The notes beneath the pieces were generated by a model. It had not been told where the DNA came from. It did no database searches and worked only from the letters and a program-made list of their open reading frames with translations. Shown here in pieces: positions 8,763 through 16,922 of a stretch of 32,214 nt of DNA (its first letter is position 1; each line of letters starts with the position of its first letter). The stretch covers positions 1-32,214 of the forward strand of contig CAYXHF010000027.1 of NCBI GenBank assembly GCA_964464815.1, read 5' to 3'. This DNA is from UBA11524 sp964464815 (lineage in GTDB: Bacteria; Bacillota; Clostridia; Christensenellales; Aristaeellaceae). Position numbers and translations under genes: made by a program.

Positions 8763-9722
8763 TTACTCCTCCTGTGTGTCAAGTTTATTTTCATTCTGTT
8801 TTTCGCTACAATCCAGGCGCATGATAATCGCCTGGCGATGATCCCCAAAGTGTTCACCGAAAATGTTGATACCGCCCTGATGCACAGCATCCCGCTTGAT
8901 GCCAATTTTCAGGCTGATGTAGGGTTTGTCCTGCAAATGCAGCCGATCCAGCGTCACATCGGAAATGCGCTGGTCATCCAGCGTGCTGCCGTTTTCATCC
9001 ACACTCCACCGTGTCAGAAGACCGAACTGCGTGGAGGACGGCAGCCACCATTCCGGTGTGAAGCGCCCCTGGCGTCCACCGAAGTCGCCCGGACAGCACC
9101 ATGTGCCAATCTCGACATCATTAATGGCGACTGTAATATCGCTGGGCCAATCCTTGCGGTAGTTGGGCGCCTCCGAGCAGGACTCAAAGCTGACCTCCAG
9201 GCATTTGAGATCATGGTCCTTGAGCACCTGATTGGAGAAGCGATACTCCACAAAGCCCTGCTGGAACCAAAGCAGCTGTGCCTCAAACCGCCCGGGATCG
9301 TAGAAGGAGGCCACATTGTCATGCTCACCAATGTTGCTGTGTGCATTCAGCAGGCCACACGTGGGCACAACGTGGCAATCCGTGTACGCGCCAATGGGCA
9401 TGGAGTAGAAGTAGCTTTCCACCTCCTTGTGATACAGATGGTGCAGTTGAATGTTAACTGTGTCCTTCTTTCGGCTGCACAGCTTTGCCACACCGCGCAC
9501 ACCAGCCTGACGCTCCGTGCGAATCAGGTCCGCCTCCTCCAGCACAACAATGCTGTTGGACACGGTTGAAATCGGCACGTCCAGCCGCTGGGAAAGCTCC
9601 AGCACGTTCATGCTGCACTCATCCAGCAGCTGCAAAATGTGAATGCGCAGATCGCTGGACAGCGCATGCGCCACCTTTTGCAGCTTTTCAGGCTCCTTCA
9701 AACTGAGTTCCATGTGTTTCAT
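8763..9722 (-). CDS. ArsR-like winged-helix regulator with a large uncharacterised C-terminal domain
   Basis: Residues 10-90 form a winged helix of ArsR type, with the recognition region at LSQRLDVPISTVSNSIVVLEE cut here as LSQRLDVPISTVSNS. The remaining 230 residues are far longer than in metal-sensing ArsR proteins (about 100 residues in all). They carry conserved-looking Cys, Trp and His residues (for example GTWCCPGDFGGRQGRF) and may form a ligand-binding or beta-sandwich effector domain. I believe similar proteins accompany glycosidase genes in Firmicutes, but I cannot confirm it here. The ATG at 9722 has GGAG 11 nt upstream; ATG 9713 is an alternative. It lies between the secreted GH43 and the GH2 genes, so it is probably a local sugar-responsive regulator that is transcribed with its targets. 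Confidence 0.8.
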   Translation of the reverse strand: MKHMELSLKEPEKLQKVAHALSSDLRIHILQLLDECSMNVLELSQRLDVPISTVSNSIVVLEEADLIRTERQAGVRGVAKLCSRKKDTVNIQLHHLYHKEVESYFYSMPIGAYTDCHVVPTCGLLNAHSNIGEHDNVASFYDPGRFEAQLLWFQQGFVEYRFSNQVLKDHDLKCLEVSFESCSEAPNYRKDWPSDITVAINDVEIGTWCCPGDFGGRQGRFTPEWWLPSSTQFGLLTRWSVDENGSTLDDQRISDVTLDRLHLQDKPYISLKIGIKRDAVHQGGINIFGEHFGDHRQAIIMRLDCSEKQNENKLDTQEE

Positions 9723-9726
9723 ATGT

Positions 9727-9760
9727 CAACTGTCTCCTTTGCTTGTGAAAATGACAGTTG
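9727..9760 (-). promoter_or_regulatory. Inverted repeat around the regulator's ribosome binding site
   Basis: CAACTGTC (9727-9734) and GACAGTTG (9753-9760) are a perfect 8-bp inverted repeat separated by 18 bp. In the minus-strand transcript the AAGGAG of the regulator gene lies inside the loop. It could be an operator for the ArsR-like protein or a hairpin that modulates translation. No second copy was noticed elsewhere in the window. Confidence 0.5.
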
Positions 9761-9764
9761 GCGT

Positions 9765-12056
9765 TCAATCAAGTGGCGTCACCGTGCATTCCAGCACGGT
9801 CAGCTCCTTGCCCGTGGAGAAGAAGCCCCACAGGCCATGGGTAAAGGGCTTGGCATCCTCTGCCGTAAGAATCGGTTCGCTTTCGCCCATCAGGTAGACG
9901 GATACTTTTCCGTCCCGCAGCTCGATGTGCAGTGCCGCCTCCTCTGCCGTCTCCCATGCCGCAACCGCCTCAAAGCTGGCCGAGCCGACCGCGCCATAGC
10001 GCGCGCGCTTGAGCGTCACGCCCAGACGGCTGATGGACAGGCTGTAGCCAAACCAGCTTTCCGACACCTGCGCGTCGTAGAGGGATACATCCGTGGCATG
10101 AAGGAGAATGCCGCTTGCTCCATTTCCCTTTTCAGGAATCTTGAAACGAACGTCCAATGCCATATTAGTATACCCCTCTTTGCCGAAAAGTGCAAACCCT
10201 GATTTGTTTCCGGCAATCCGAAGGATTTCCTCCGACGGCTTCATCATAAAGTTGCCCAGCGTCACAAACTGATTGCGCTGTGTGCCGTCGGTAAAGTCAA
10301 TGTGCATTTCCTCCACCGCCGCCCAGGCAAACGCCTCCACGCGGTTGATGAGCACATCCTCTGCCTGAATGGTCAGTACATGGTCGCCCGACAGCATCAG
10401 CACCGGGCTGCTGGTGAAGGTGAAGCGCTCTCCGCGTCCCGTGAAGGTCGGCACCACGCCGCGCCAAAGCTCCATTCCGTCCAGCAGGATGGTCATTTGC
10501 TTACCCGCATCTGCCTTGCGGACGTTCAGGTCAAAGCAATATTCGCCCGTTTCTGCCACGCGCACATTGTAGCTTGCCTGTCCCAGAATCGGCGCTTTTT
10601 CCTCCTGCGCACCGACGTATTCCCACGTCAGCTCCGCAGCATTTGTGGCATGAATCGCGCTGAAGCCACCGGGCAGCAGCTTCACCGCCGTGTCGTCGCC
10701 AGAGCCAAGCGCCTGCGCCGTGCATGCCATGAAGGAATACACCACATTGTCCACATGATATGCGCCAATGTGCTGTGCCGTCAGCGCCAGCTCCTTTTCC
10801 GTCAGGACGCGCATGTCGTCCACGTACAGATACAGGATGTCGGGCGTGTTTTCCACGCGCAGGGTGTGCAGACAGCTTTCCGGGCCAATGGCCGACAATT
10901 CCTCTGTGCGCAGTAACGTATCGCCAATGGACAGCGTGATGGCGTTTTGCGTCACCGTCACCACCGCGTCCTGATTGCCCTGCTGGCCGATGCGGATTTT
11001 CGCCGTCGCTCCACCAAGGATGAAATTCCATTCCTGCGTGAAGCGTCCCGTTTCGGGGATGTCCGCAAAATAGCCATCCTCCGTCTGCTGGAAGCTGTTC
11101 AGGTCGCCCGCCGCATCGCCATAAACATCCGGCATCGACGGCACGGGCATCGCCGTGTTGCTCGGGCCGGTCGTGTAGAGCAGACCGCCGTTTGTCAACA
11201 GGCGATCCAGGTTGTACAGTCGCGCCGGGCCTGCCAGTGACACCAGAGAATGATACGTGGTGTACATGCTGTCCAGATCCGGGCCAATCACATTCGCCGA
11301 ATGACCAAGGCCCTTGAATTCGTCACCGAAAACGCTGTTGATGAGTAGCGTCGCATCCTCGCGCTGTGCAAAGCTGCCGCGCGGGCCACCCTTGCGGGAC
11401 GCAAAGCTCACCTGATACCCTGTGGAGCAAACGTGATTGCCCGTGAAGGTCAGATAATACCATTCGCCCCGACGGAACAGCCCTGGGCCTTCCGTCCAGT
11501 GCTTGAGCGTCGCACCGGTCGTTGATGCAGACCGCGAAGGCAGCATCGTCTCCTCATCCAGAATCGCGGATTTGATAATCCAGTTGTCCGGGAAGAGCAT
11601 CATCAGCCGGCCGTCGTCCATCTTGTAGAACGAGCCGTCAATGGAATGGCCGAAGTTCTCCGTCACCAGCGTGAACGGCCCAAGCGGGCTGTCGCTGCGC
11701 AGGATATAATGACCATTGCCGCCGGGCGAGGTAATCATGTAGAAGCTGCCGCGCCAGTAAACAACCTCCGGCGCATAGGCAAAATACACATCACTCCCCT
11801 GCGTGCAGTAGCCCGCATACGTCCAGTTCACCAGGTCACGCGAGGTGTACACGCGCACGCGCTCCTCGCAGGTCGATGCGTACATGTAATACATACCGTT
11901 GTAGCGCATCACGAAGGGATCGCCAATACCATAATCATCCGCACCCGCTGTAATCGGCGGATATTGTCCATCCACCTGCATCGGGTTGGTGTATTCCTCC
12001 GCAAATGCCGTCAGCGGCAATAGCAGCACCAGCAACAGTAGCAGGAATTTCAACAT
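9765..12056 (-). CDS. Secreted GH43 glycoside hydrolase (paralogue B)
   Basis: The start at 12056 gives a 763-residue protein with a classic signal peptide (hydrophobic run 2-14, likely cleavage after AFA at 19). AAGGGAG precedes this ATG, and the longer frame upstream of it would bury the leader. The GH43 propeller spans about 22-330: base D46 in GIGDPFVMRYNG, modulator D140 in SIDGSF, acid E189 in HWTEGPGL. Beyond it are a laminin-G-like segment (340-470), a CBM6-like sandwich (480-600) and a terminal concanavalin-like domain (610-763). It should debranch or depolymerise an arabinose- or xylose-containing glycan outside the cell. It begins 14 nt after the paralogue C stop codon and is clearly homologous to it along the full length. 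No LPXTG or SLH anchor is visible, so it may be released. Confidence 0.9.
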   Translation of the reverse strand: MLKFLLLLLVLLLPLTAFAEEYTNPMQVDGQYPPITAGADDYGIGDPFVMRYNGMYYMYASTCEERVRVYTSRDLVNWTYAGYCTQGSDVYFAYAPEVVYWRGSFYMITSPGGNGHYILRSDSPLGPFTLVTENFGHSIDGSFYKMDDGRLMMLFPDNWIIKSAILDEETMLPSRSASTTGATLKHWTEGPGLFRRGEWYYLTFTGNHVCSTGYQVSFASRKGGPRGSFAQREDATLLINSVFGDEFKGLGHSANVIGPDLDSMYTTYHSLVSLAGPARLYNLDRLLTNGGLLYTTGPSNTAMPVPSMPDVYGDAAGDLNSFQQTEDGYFADIPETGRFTQEWNFILGGATAKIRIGQQGNQDAVVTVTQNAITLSIGDTLLRTEELSAIGPESCLHTLRVENTPDILYLYVDDMRVLTEKELALTAQHIGAYHVDNVVYSFMACTAQALGSGDDTAVKLLPGGFSAIHATNAAELTWEYVGAQEEKAPILGQASYNVRVAETGEYCFDLNVRKADAGKQMTILLDGMELWRGVVPTFTGRGERFTFTSSPVLMLSGDHVLTIQAEDVLINRVEAFAWAAVEEMHIDFTDGTQRNQFVTLGNFMMKPSEEILRIAGNKSGFALFGKEGYTNMALDVRFKIPEKGNGASGILLHATDVSLYDAQVSESWFGYSLSISRLGVTLKRARYGAVGSASFEAVAAWETAEEAALHIELRDGKVSVYLMGESEPILTAEDAKPFTHGLWGFFSTGKELTVLECTVTPLD
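10065..10094. repeat. 30-bp exact match shared with the neighbouring GH43 gene (copy 1)
   Basis: The 30 bases 10065-10094 are identical to 12371-12400 in the adjacent paralogue. Both encode ATDVSLYDAQV in the C-terminal domain. This fits tandem duplication of the GH43 gene with local conservation or gene conversion. Confidence 0.85.
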
Positions 12057-12070
12057 TTTGTCTCCCTTCT

Positions 12071-14344
12071 TTATAACAGCGGCGACACGGACAGCTCCGT
12101 CACGCGTAGCTCCTTGCCTGTGGAGAATAAGCCACACATGCCATGCGTATACGGCGTCGCGTCGTGAATCTCCGCAACGGCCTCTGTCTCCTCACCCACA
12201 AAGATGCTGATGGTGTTATCCTGCACCCGCAGCGTCAGCGTGGCATGCTGCATGTCCTTCCAACCGTCAATGTTGATTTTGTCTGTGTCCATCTTCATGC
12301 CGTAATTCATCCGGCGCACCGTCAAGCCGGTGTTCGTCACCGCAATGGCATAGCCGAAGGCGCTTTCCGTCACCTGCGCGTCGTAGAGGGATACATCCGT
12401 TGCATGCAGCAGGAAGCCGCTAAAGCCACTGCCAAGCTTGGGAATATCAAAGCTGACGCGCATTTCGTAATTCGTGCAGCCCTCGCCACCGATGAGCGCA
12501 AAGCCCTGCTTGCCCGACGCGATGGAGAGCGCACCATCCCTGGCCACAAAGTTGCCCAGCGTGATGATGCCCTTGCGGTCGTTTTGCGCAATCGCCCAGG
12601 TCTTTTCCGGCATCACTTCCTGCTGGAAGGCCGTTACCGTCATCACCGCCACGTCCTCACCCAGCAGCGTCAGCGTGTGATCGCCAGCTGGCAGCGAAAC
12701 AGGTGCTGTCGTGAAGGTATACCATGCCGCATCCGGCGCATCGGGCAGTGTGATGGTTGTCCTCGTTTCGCCGTCCAGCAGCAGCGTCAGCGTCTTGCCC
12801 GCATCCTCTGCGCGAACGGTCATGTCAAAGCAATAGGCGGCCTCCTGCGCAATGCGCACCGCGTAGTTGGCTTCACCCAGCACGGCCGCCTGTGCCTCCA
12901 GGTCCGGCCCTGCCACACTTGTCAGCGTCATGCCGTTGACCGCATGCACCGCGGCAAACCTGCCCGGAATTGCCTTCGTGGCCGTCATGTCGCTGTCGCC
13001 CAGCGCCTTTGCGGTATGCGCCATGAAGGAATACGATGCGCCGTCACGGTTCAGTGCGCCAATGGTGTCAGCCGTCACGCCAGCATGCGCCACGGTCAGC
13101 AGACGCATCGAGTCGATGTACACATACAGCACATCCTCCGTGCATTCCACACGCAGCAGGTGCAGGCGACCCGCTTCACCCAGCTCCGGCACATTGGCCT
13201 GTGCCACACACTGGTTATCCACCAGGAAGGCAATCGTCTTGCCATCGGTGGTGATTATCGCCGCCTGTCCATCCATGGAGCCGATGCGCCATGCCATTTC
13301 TCCGCCATGCAGGCTGAAATTGCATTCCTGCGTGAAGCGGCGTGTCTCCGGGACGCTTGCCATCAAGCCATCCTGGGTGCTGGTGAAGTCGCGCAGATTC
13401 CCCTGCGCATCGCCATACACATCCGGCATCGACGGAACAGGCATGACCGTATTCGTCGCGCCGGTGGAATAGAGCACACCGCCGTTTGTCAGCAAACGAT
13501 CGAGGTTATACCAGCGAATCAGGCCACCGCCCGTCTGCTCCGGCGCATGGCTGTGATAGGATGCATAGATGCTGTCCAAATCCGGGCCATAGAAGCTTGC
13601 GGAATGACCAAGCCCCGTGAAGGAATCGCCAAACACGCTATTGATGAGCAGGGTGTGATCCTCCAGCTGCGTGTAGCGTCCCAGCGGATCACCCTTGCGG
13701 CTGGCCCATGCCACACGGTAGCCTGTGGACAGATAGTGATTGCCCGTAAAGGTCAGATAATACCAATCGCCTCGGCGAATCAGGCCCGGCCCTTCCGTCC
13801 AGTGATAGAGGGAAACGCCCGTGGCCTTGTTCAGCCCCTTAGGGGTCAGGGCATCCGCATCCAGCGCCGTCACGCCGATGGACTGGTTGCCGGGCAGGTT
13901 GAGCATATGGAGTGTGCCATCATCCGTCACAAACAGCGACCCATCTATGGAGTAGCCGAAGTTCTCCGTCACCCGCTCAAACGGGCCCAGCGGCGAATCG
14001 CTCTTCATGATATAATGGCCGTTGCCATAGGGAGAGGTAATCAGATAAAACGCCCCGCGCCAGTAGCACACCTCCGGTGCGTAGGCAATGCGGCCATCCC
14101 CATTTTGGGTGCAGTGGCCCTGAAACGTCCAATGGACGAGATCTTCGGATTCATAGACGCGGATTTCTTCCGCGCCGGTGGTGTAGAGGTAATACTTTCC
14201 GTTGTAGCGCATCACGAAGGGATCGGCCGCATCCATGCTTTGTCCCTTGTCATTAAAGACCTGGATGGGGTTGCAATACTCCTCCGCAAAGGCGGTGCTG
14301 ATCAAAGGAAGCACCAGCAGAAGCAGAACCATCAGCAATTTCAC
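12071..14344 (-). CDS. Secreted GH43 glycoside hydrolase (paralogue C)
   Basis: The start is a GTG at 14344 with AAGGAGGT six nucleotides upstream; no ATG lies between it and the leader. The 757-residue product opens with a signal peptide (hydrophobic 3-14, cleavage after AFA at 20). The GH43 propeller covers about 23-330: base D41 in DAADPFVMRYNG, modulator D134 in SIDGSLF, acid E184 in HWTEGPGL. The accessory part matches paralogue B: a laminin-G-like segment, a CBM6-like sandwich (about 475-600) and a terminal concanavalin-like domain. It follows the MalG-type permease gene by 64 nt. Shared architecture and the 30-bp identity with paralogue B indicate tandem duplication. Arabinan- or xylan-type substrates are expected from the family; specificity is not resolvable. 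Confidence 0.9.
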   Translation of the reverse strand: MKLLMVLLLLVLPLISTAFAEEYCNPIQVFNDKGQSMDAADPFVMRYNGKYYLYTTGAEEIRVYESEDLVHWTFQGHCTQNGDGRIAYAPEVCYWRGAFYLITSPYGNGHYIMKSDSPLGPFERVTENFGYSIDGSLFVTDDGTLHMLNLPGNQSIGVTALDADALTPKGLNKATGVSLYHWTEGPGLIRRGDWYYLTFTGNHYLSTGYRVAWASRKGDPLGRYTQLEDHTLLINSVFGDSFTGLGHSASFYGPDLDSIYASYHSHAPEQTGGGLIRWYNLDRLLTNGGVLYSTGATNTVMPVPSMPDVYGDAQGNLRDFTSTQDGLMASVPETRRFTQECNFSLHGGEMAWRIGSMDGQAAIITTDGKTIAFLVDNQCVAQANVPELGEAGRLHLLRVECTEDVLYVYIDSMRLLTVAHAGVTADTIGALNRDGASYSFMAHTAKALGDSDMTATKAIPGRFAAVHAVNGMTLTSVAGPDLEAQAAVLGEANYAVRIAQEAAYCFDMTVRAEDAGKTLTLLLDGETRTTITLPDAPDAAWYTFTTAPVSLPAGDHTLTLLGEDVAVMTVTAFQQEVMPEKTWAIAQNDRKGIITLGNFVARDGALSIASGKQGFALIGGEGCTNYEMRVSFDIPKLGSGFSGFLLHATDVSLYDAQVTESAFGYAIAVTNTGLTVRRMNYGMKMDTDKINIDGWKDMQHATLTLRVQDNTISIFVGEETEAVAEIHDATPYTHGMCGLFSTGKELRVTELSVSPLL
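12371..12400. repeat. 30-bp exact match shared with the neighbouring GH43 gene (copy 2)
   Basis: This is the second copy of the 30-base identity at 10065-10094. The flanking bases differ, so the exact match ends at both borders, although short matches continue upstream (GCTTTCCG). Confidence 0.85.
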
Positions 14345-14364
14345 GGAAATACCTCCTTCATTTT

Positions 14365-14388
14365 GCGCCGGAACATGTTTTCCTGCGC
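14365..14388 (-). promoter_or_regulatory. Intercistronic hairpin before secreted GH43 paralogue C
   Basis: GCGC (14365-14368) pairs with GCGC (14385-14388) and GGAA (14370-14373) with TTCC (14380-14383), with one mismatch and a six-base loop. It lies between the permease stop and the GTG start. No T run follows, so it is more likely an mRNA stability or processing element than a terminator. Confidence 0.4.
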
Positions 14389-14408
14389 ATTTCGGGGGAT
14401 ACAAAGAA

Positions 14409-15272
14409 TTACTTGATACCAGAGTGCGCCATCGTGCTCATCACCTTGCTCTGGCAAAGGATGAACAGAATCAGATTCGGCAGGAACATAATCAGCGATG
14501 CGGCCGCGGCCACGCCCTGTCCAGCAACCGCGTTTGTGTTGCTTGCCAGCGTGTTCATGTAGAAGGTCAGCGTGCGCATGCTCTCCTTGTTGGTGTACAT
14601 GGTGGAGGTTTCGGTGTTGTTCCAGACGGACTGGAACGCCAGAATGGCGACGGTTGCAATGGCGGGCTTAATCATCGGCAGAATGATCCGATGGAACACC
14701 TTGAAGTAGCCCGCGCCGTCCACAATAGCGGCCTCGATGAGGGCATCCGGCACCTGGTCGGTAAACTGCTTGACCAGGAAGAGGCCCACAGGCAAGGCAA
14801 CCAGCGGCAATACATGTGCAAAGTAGGTGTTAATCATGCCCAGCTTGTCCACCAGCAGGTAGCGCGGGATAATGACAGCCACAGGCACGAACATCATGGC
14901 GATGTTGTTAATCTCCATCAGCACGTTCTTGGCGCGGAAGCGCAGCTTGCTCAGCGCGAAGGCCGCCATGGCAGACATCAGCATGCTCAAAAGCACCACG
15001 GAGCCTGTCACAATGACGCTGTTGAAGATGTAGCGGCTAATGGAAATGCCGCCAGAGGACGCCTGTCGGCCCAGCTTGACGAAGTTGTCCAGCACCGGAT
15101 TTTCCACCAGGAAGCGCGGCGGGAAGGCAAACAGCTCCTCAATGGGCTTAAAGGCATGGTTGATGATGAACACGATCGGCAGAGCCATAAACAGCGCAAT
15201 AGGCACCAACACCAGATACATCGGGATCTGGTTAGCATGGAAGCGATCGGGGTTGAAACGCGTTTTGCGCAT
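14409..15272 (-). CDS. Carbohydrate ABC transporter permease, MalG/UgpE type (permease 4)
   Basis: It is a membrane subunit of a sugar importer of the CUT1 class. The 287-residue protein has about six membrane segments (first at 17-38) and the EAA loop at 180-199 (EAAIVDGAGYFKVFHRIILP), which contacts the ATPase. The ATG at 15272 is preceded by GAAAGGTGG; the GTG at 15284 would overlap that site and is rejected. The gene lies 162 bp after the 447-residue binding protein. The MalF-type partner is not adjacent: the closest MalF/MalG pair in the locus lies upstream of the binding protein. It may therefore pair with permease 1, as the locus holds two MalF-type and two MalG-type subunits. Confidence 0.92.
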   Translation of the reverse strand: MRKTRFNPDRFHANQIPMYLVLVPIALFMALPIVFIINHAFKPIEELFAFPPRFLVENPVLDNFVKLGRQASSGGISISRYIFNSVIVTGSVVLLSMLMSAMAAFALSKLRFRAKNVLMEINNIAMMFVPVAVIIPRYLLVDKLGMINTYFAHVLPLVALPVGLFLVKQFTDQVPDALIEAAIVDGAGYFKVFHRIILPMIKPAIATVAILAFQSVWNNTETSTMYTNKESMRTLTFYMNTLASNTNAVAGQGVAAAASLIMFLPNLILFILCQSKVMSTMAHSGIK

Positions 15273-15325
15273 GGTAGGTTCCACCTTTCATAAACGGAAT
15301 AGTTGAAAAGTATCCGAAAGAATGT

Positions 15326-15410
15326 GGAGGACAGGCAGTGCGTTGCCTGCCCTCCGGATTTCCTGCCCTGTTGCCTTCATCACATCTGTTTTTCTTGCAT
15401 CAGGGCAGGA
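15326..15410 (-). promoter_or_regulatory. Two GC-rich hairpins between the binding protein and permease 4 genes
   Basis: The first pairs GGAGG-CAGGCA (15326-15337) with TGCCTG-CCTCC (15344-15355) across one mismatch. The second pairs TCCTGCCCTG (15361-15370) perfectly with CAGGGCAGGA (15401-15410) around a 30-nt loop. Neither has a good T tract on the minus strand. In binding-protein operons such structures often protect the upstream mRNA and set a higher level for the binding protein; that role is inferred. Confidence 0.55.
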
Positions 15411-15434
15411 GAAAATGAGTTACTTGATGGTTGA

Positions 15435-16778
15435 TTATTCAGCCAGCAGCGCCTGATGGTCAATCACAGCCTGATCAGCCACAGCCTGCAGCTCGGCAGC
15501 CACGTCCGCCGCGGACAGCTCGCCGCGCAGAATCTTGCCTTCGATGTCGTTGGTGTTGTAGTAGGTTTCAATCGTGGACCAGCCGGGAGCGGTCTGCCAG
15601 TTGGAGGGCACGAAGTTCACGCCACGGGTCAGAACACCCTCGAAGAAGGGCTTCATGTCTTCCGTCGCATTGTCCAGCAGATCCTGCCACACTTCAGGCG
15701 TGGACACGACCGGCATACGGGACACAGCATAACCCAGAGAACGGTAGGTTTCCTGACGCTTCAGGGCAGCCTGCGGACCCCAGGACATCCACTTGGACAG
15801 TTCCCACGCTTCACGCGGATACTTCGTGGAGGCAGAGATAACGCCGTTGTCAACGATGGTCAGTTCGCCCTTGCCTTCGCCCATGGGCAGCGGATAGAAC
15901 ACGTATTCACAGCCAGTTTCCTGCGGCACGGTGGTCTGGAACATCGCAATGGTCCACGGCCAGTCAATGTGCATCGCCGTGCGGCCCTTTCCGGGAGGCC
16001 AAGCGCCAGGATCGCCCAGGACAGCTTCCTTTTCTTCCTCGCTCATCCACTCACAGATCTTGTTGTTGATGACTTCCGCACGGGTTTCGATGGCGTTCAC
16101 CCAAACGTCGTCGAAGTTGTACTTCTCGCCGTCCCAGCCGAACTTGCCCTGATTGCCGTTGTAGGCAGCCGGGAGCAGGTCAACATACAGCGGGTTGGAC
16201 ACGCCGAAGTTGTACTCTTCAGGGTGGCTCAGCTCGTCAGCCAGCTCAAAGTAGTCGTCCCACGTCCAGTCGATCGAGGGCAGATCCACATTGTACTGTT
16301 CGAACAGGTTCTTGTTCATGAACATCATGTGCGGGAACTGCACGGCCGGATAGGAGTAGTTCTTGCCATTGATCTTCGCGGCCTCACGCATAGCAGGATA
16401 GAGCTGCTGCGCGTCGGGGTCGTTTTCCATGTAGTAGGTGATGTCCAGCGCCCATTCGTTGGCCACAGCATTCGGGACGTTGAAGACCCAGAACACGTCC
16501 GGCAGGTTGCCGGTGGAGGCCAGGTTGGTCAGGCCCTGATCCCAGGTCGCCTGATCAATGTTCACGAATTCGACGTTGATGTTGGGATACGCAGCCTCAA
16601 ACTGCGCAATCAGGGCTTCGATGACTTCGGGCTCGCCCGCTTCGGACTGTCCCCAATGTGCCACCGTCAGGGTAATCTCTTCCGTCGTCATGGGCGGAAG
16701 GCCAGCTTCTTCTGCCATCGCGGGAACGAGGGACAGAACCATGAAGCAAGCCAGAACCAAGGAAAGCAGCTTCTTCAT
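15435..16778 (-). CDS. Extracellular sugar-binding protein, family 1 type (447 aa)
   Basis: It is the substrate-binding component of a CUT1-type ABC importer. It has a signal peptide (hydrophobic 4-19, probable cleavage after AMA at 22), then a mature two-lobed binding protein beginning near TLTVAHWGQSEAG, with FEAAYPNINVEFVNI at about 60-75 typical of SBP family 1. The only leader cysteine lies in VLAC at 8-11, which is early for a lipobox, so lipid anchoring is doubtful. The ATG at 16778 follows AAAGGAG. It lies between permease 3 and permease 4 in the run of co-directional genes. Ligand is unknown; arabino- or xylo-oligosaccharide is suggested by the neighbouring GH43 and GH127 genes. Confidence 0.92.
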   Translation of the reverse strand: MKKLLSLVLACFMVLSLVPAMAEEAGLPPMTTEEITLTVAHWGQSEAGEPEVIEALIAQFEAAYPNINVEFVNIDQATWDQGLTNLASTGNLPDVFWVFNVPNAVANEWALDITYYMENDPDAQQLYPAMREAAKINGKNYSYPAVQFPHMMFMNKNLFEQYNVDLPSIDWTWDDYFELADELSHPEEYNFGVSNPLYVDLLPAAYNGNQGKFGWDGEKYNFDDVWVNAIETRAEVINNKICEWMSEEEKEAVLGDPGAWPPGKGRTAMHIDWPWTIAMFQTTVPQETGCEYVFYPLPMGEGKGELTIVDNGVISASTKYPREAWELSKWMSWGPQAALKRQETYRSLGYAVSRMPVVSTPEVWQDLLDNATEDMKPFFEGVLTRGVNFVPSNWQTAPGWSTIETYYNTNDIEGKILRGELSAADVAAELQAVADQAVIDHQALLAE

Positions 16779-16922
16779 ACTTGAAATCTCCTTTCAGTTT
16801 GTCTGCCATCAAATTTTCTTTGACAGCCGTTTTGCAAGGGCGATACGCACCACGCCTTGCGGGTCTTATAGCTGTACAGCACCCACGACGCACCGCAGGA
16901 CTGTATAGATACCTTGGGGGAA

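Noticed and set aside
6331..8841. Plus-strand open frame opposite GH2 and GH43 (836 codons)
   Set aside because: It lies opposite two well-supported glycosidase genes and crosses their terminator and intergenic gap. Composition is typical of an antisense shadow.
12143..14416. Plus-strand open frame opposite secreted GH43 paralogue C (757 codons)
   Set aside because: The opposite strand encodes a GH43 with all catalytic residues and a signal peptide. This frame has no recognisable motif.
16779..16922. Separate promoter or terminator between permease 3 and the second binding protein
   Set aside because: The gap holds a short palindrome (GCTGTACAGC) and a weak 6-bp stem, but no convincing -35/-10 pair or T-tailed hairpin.
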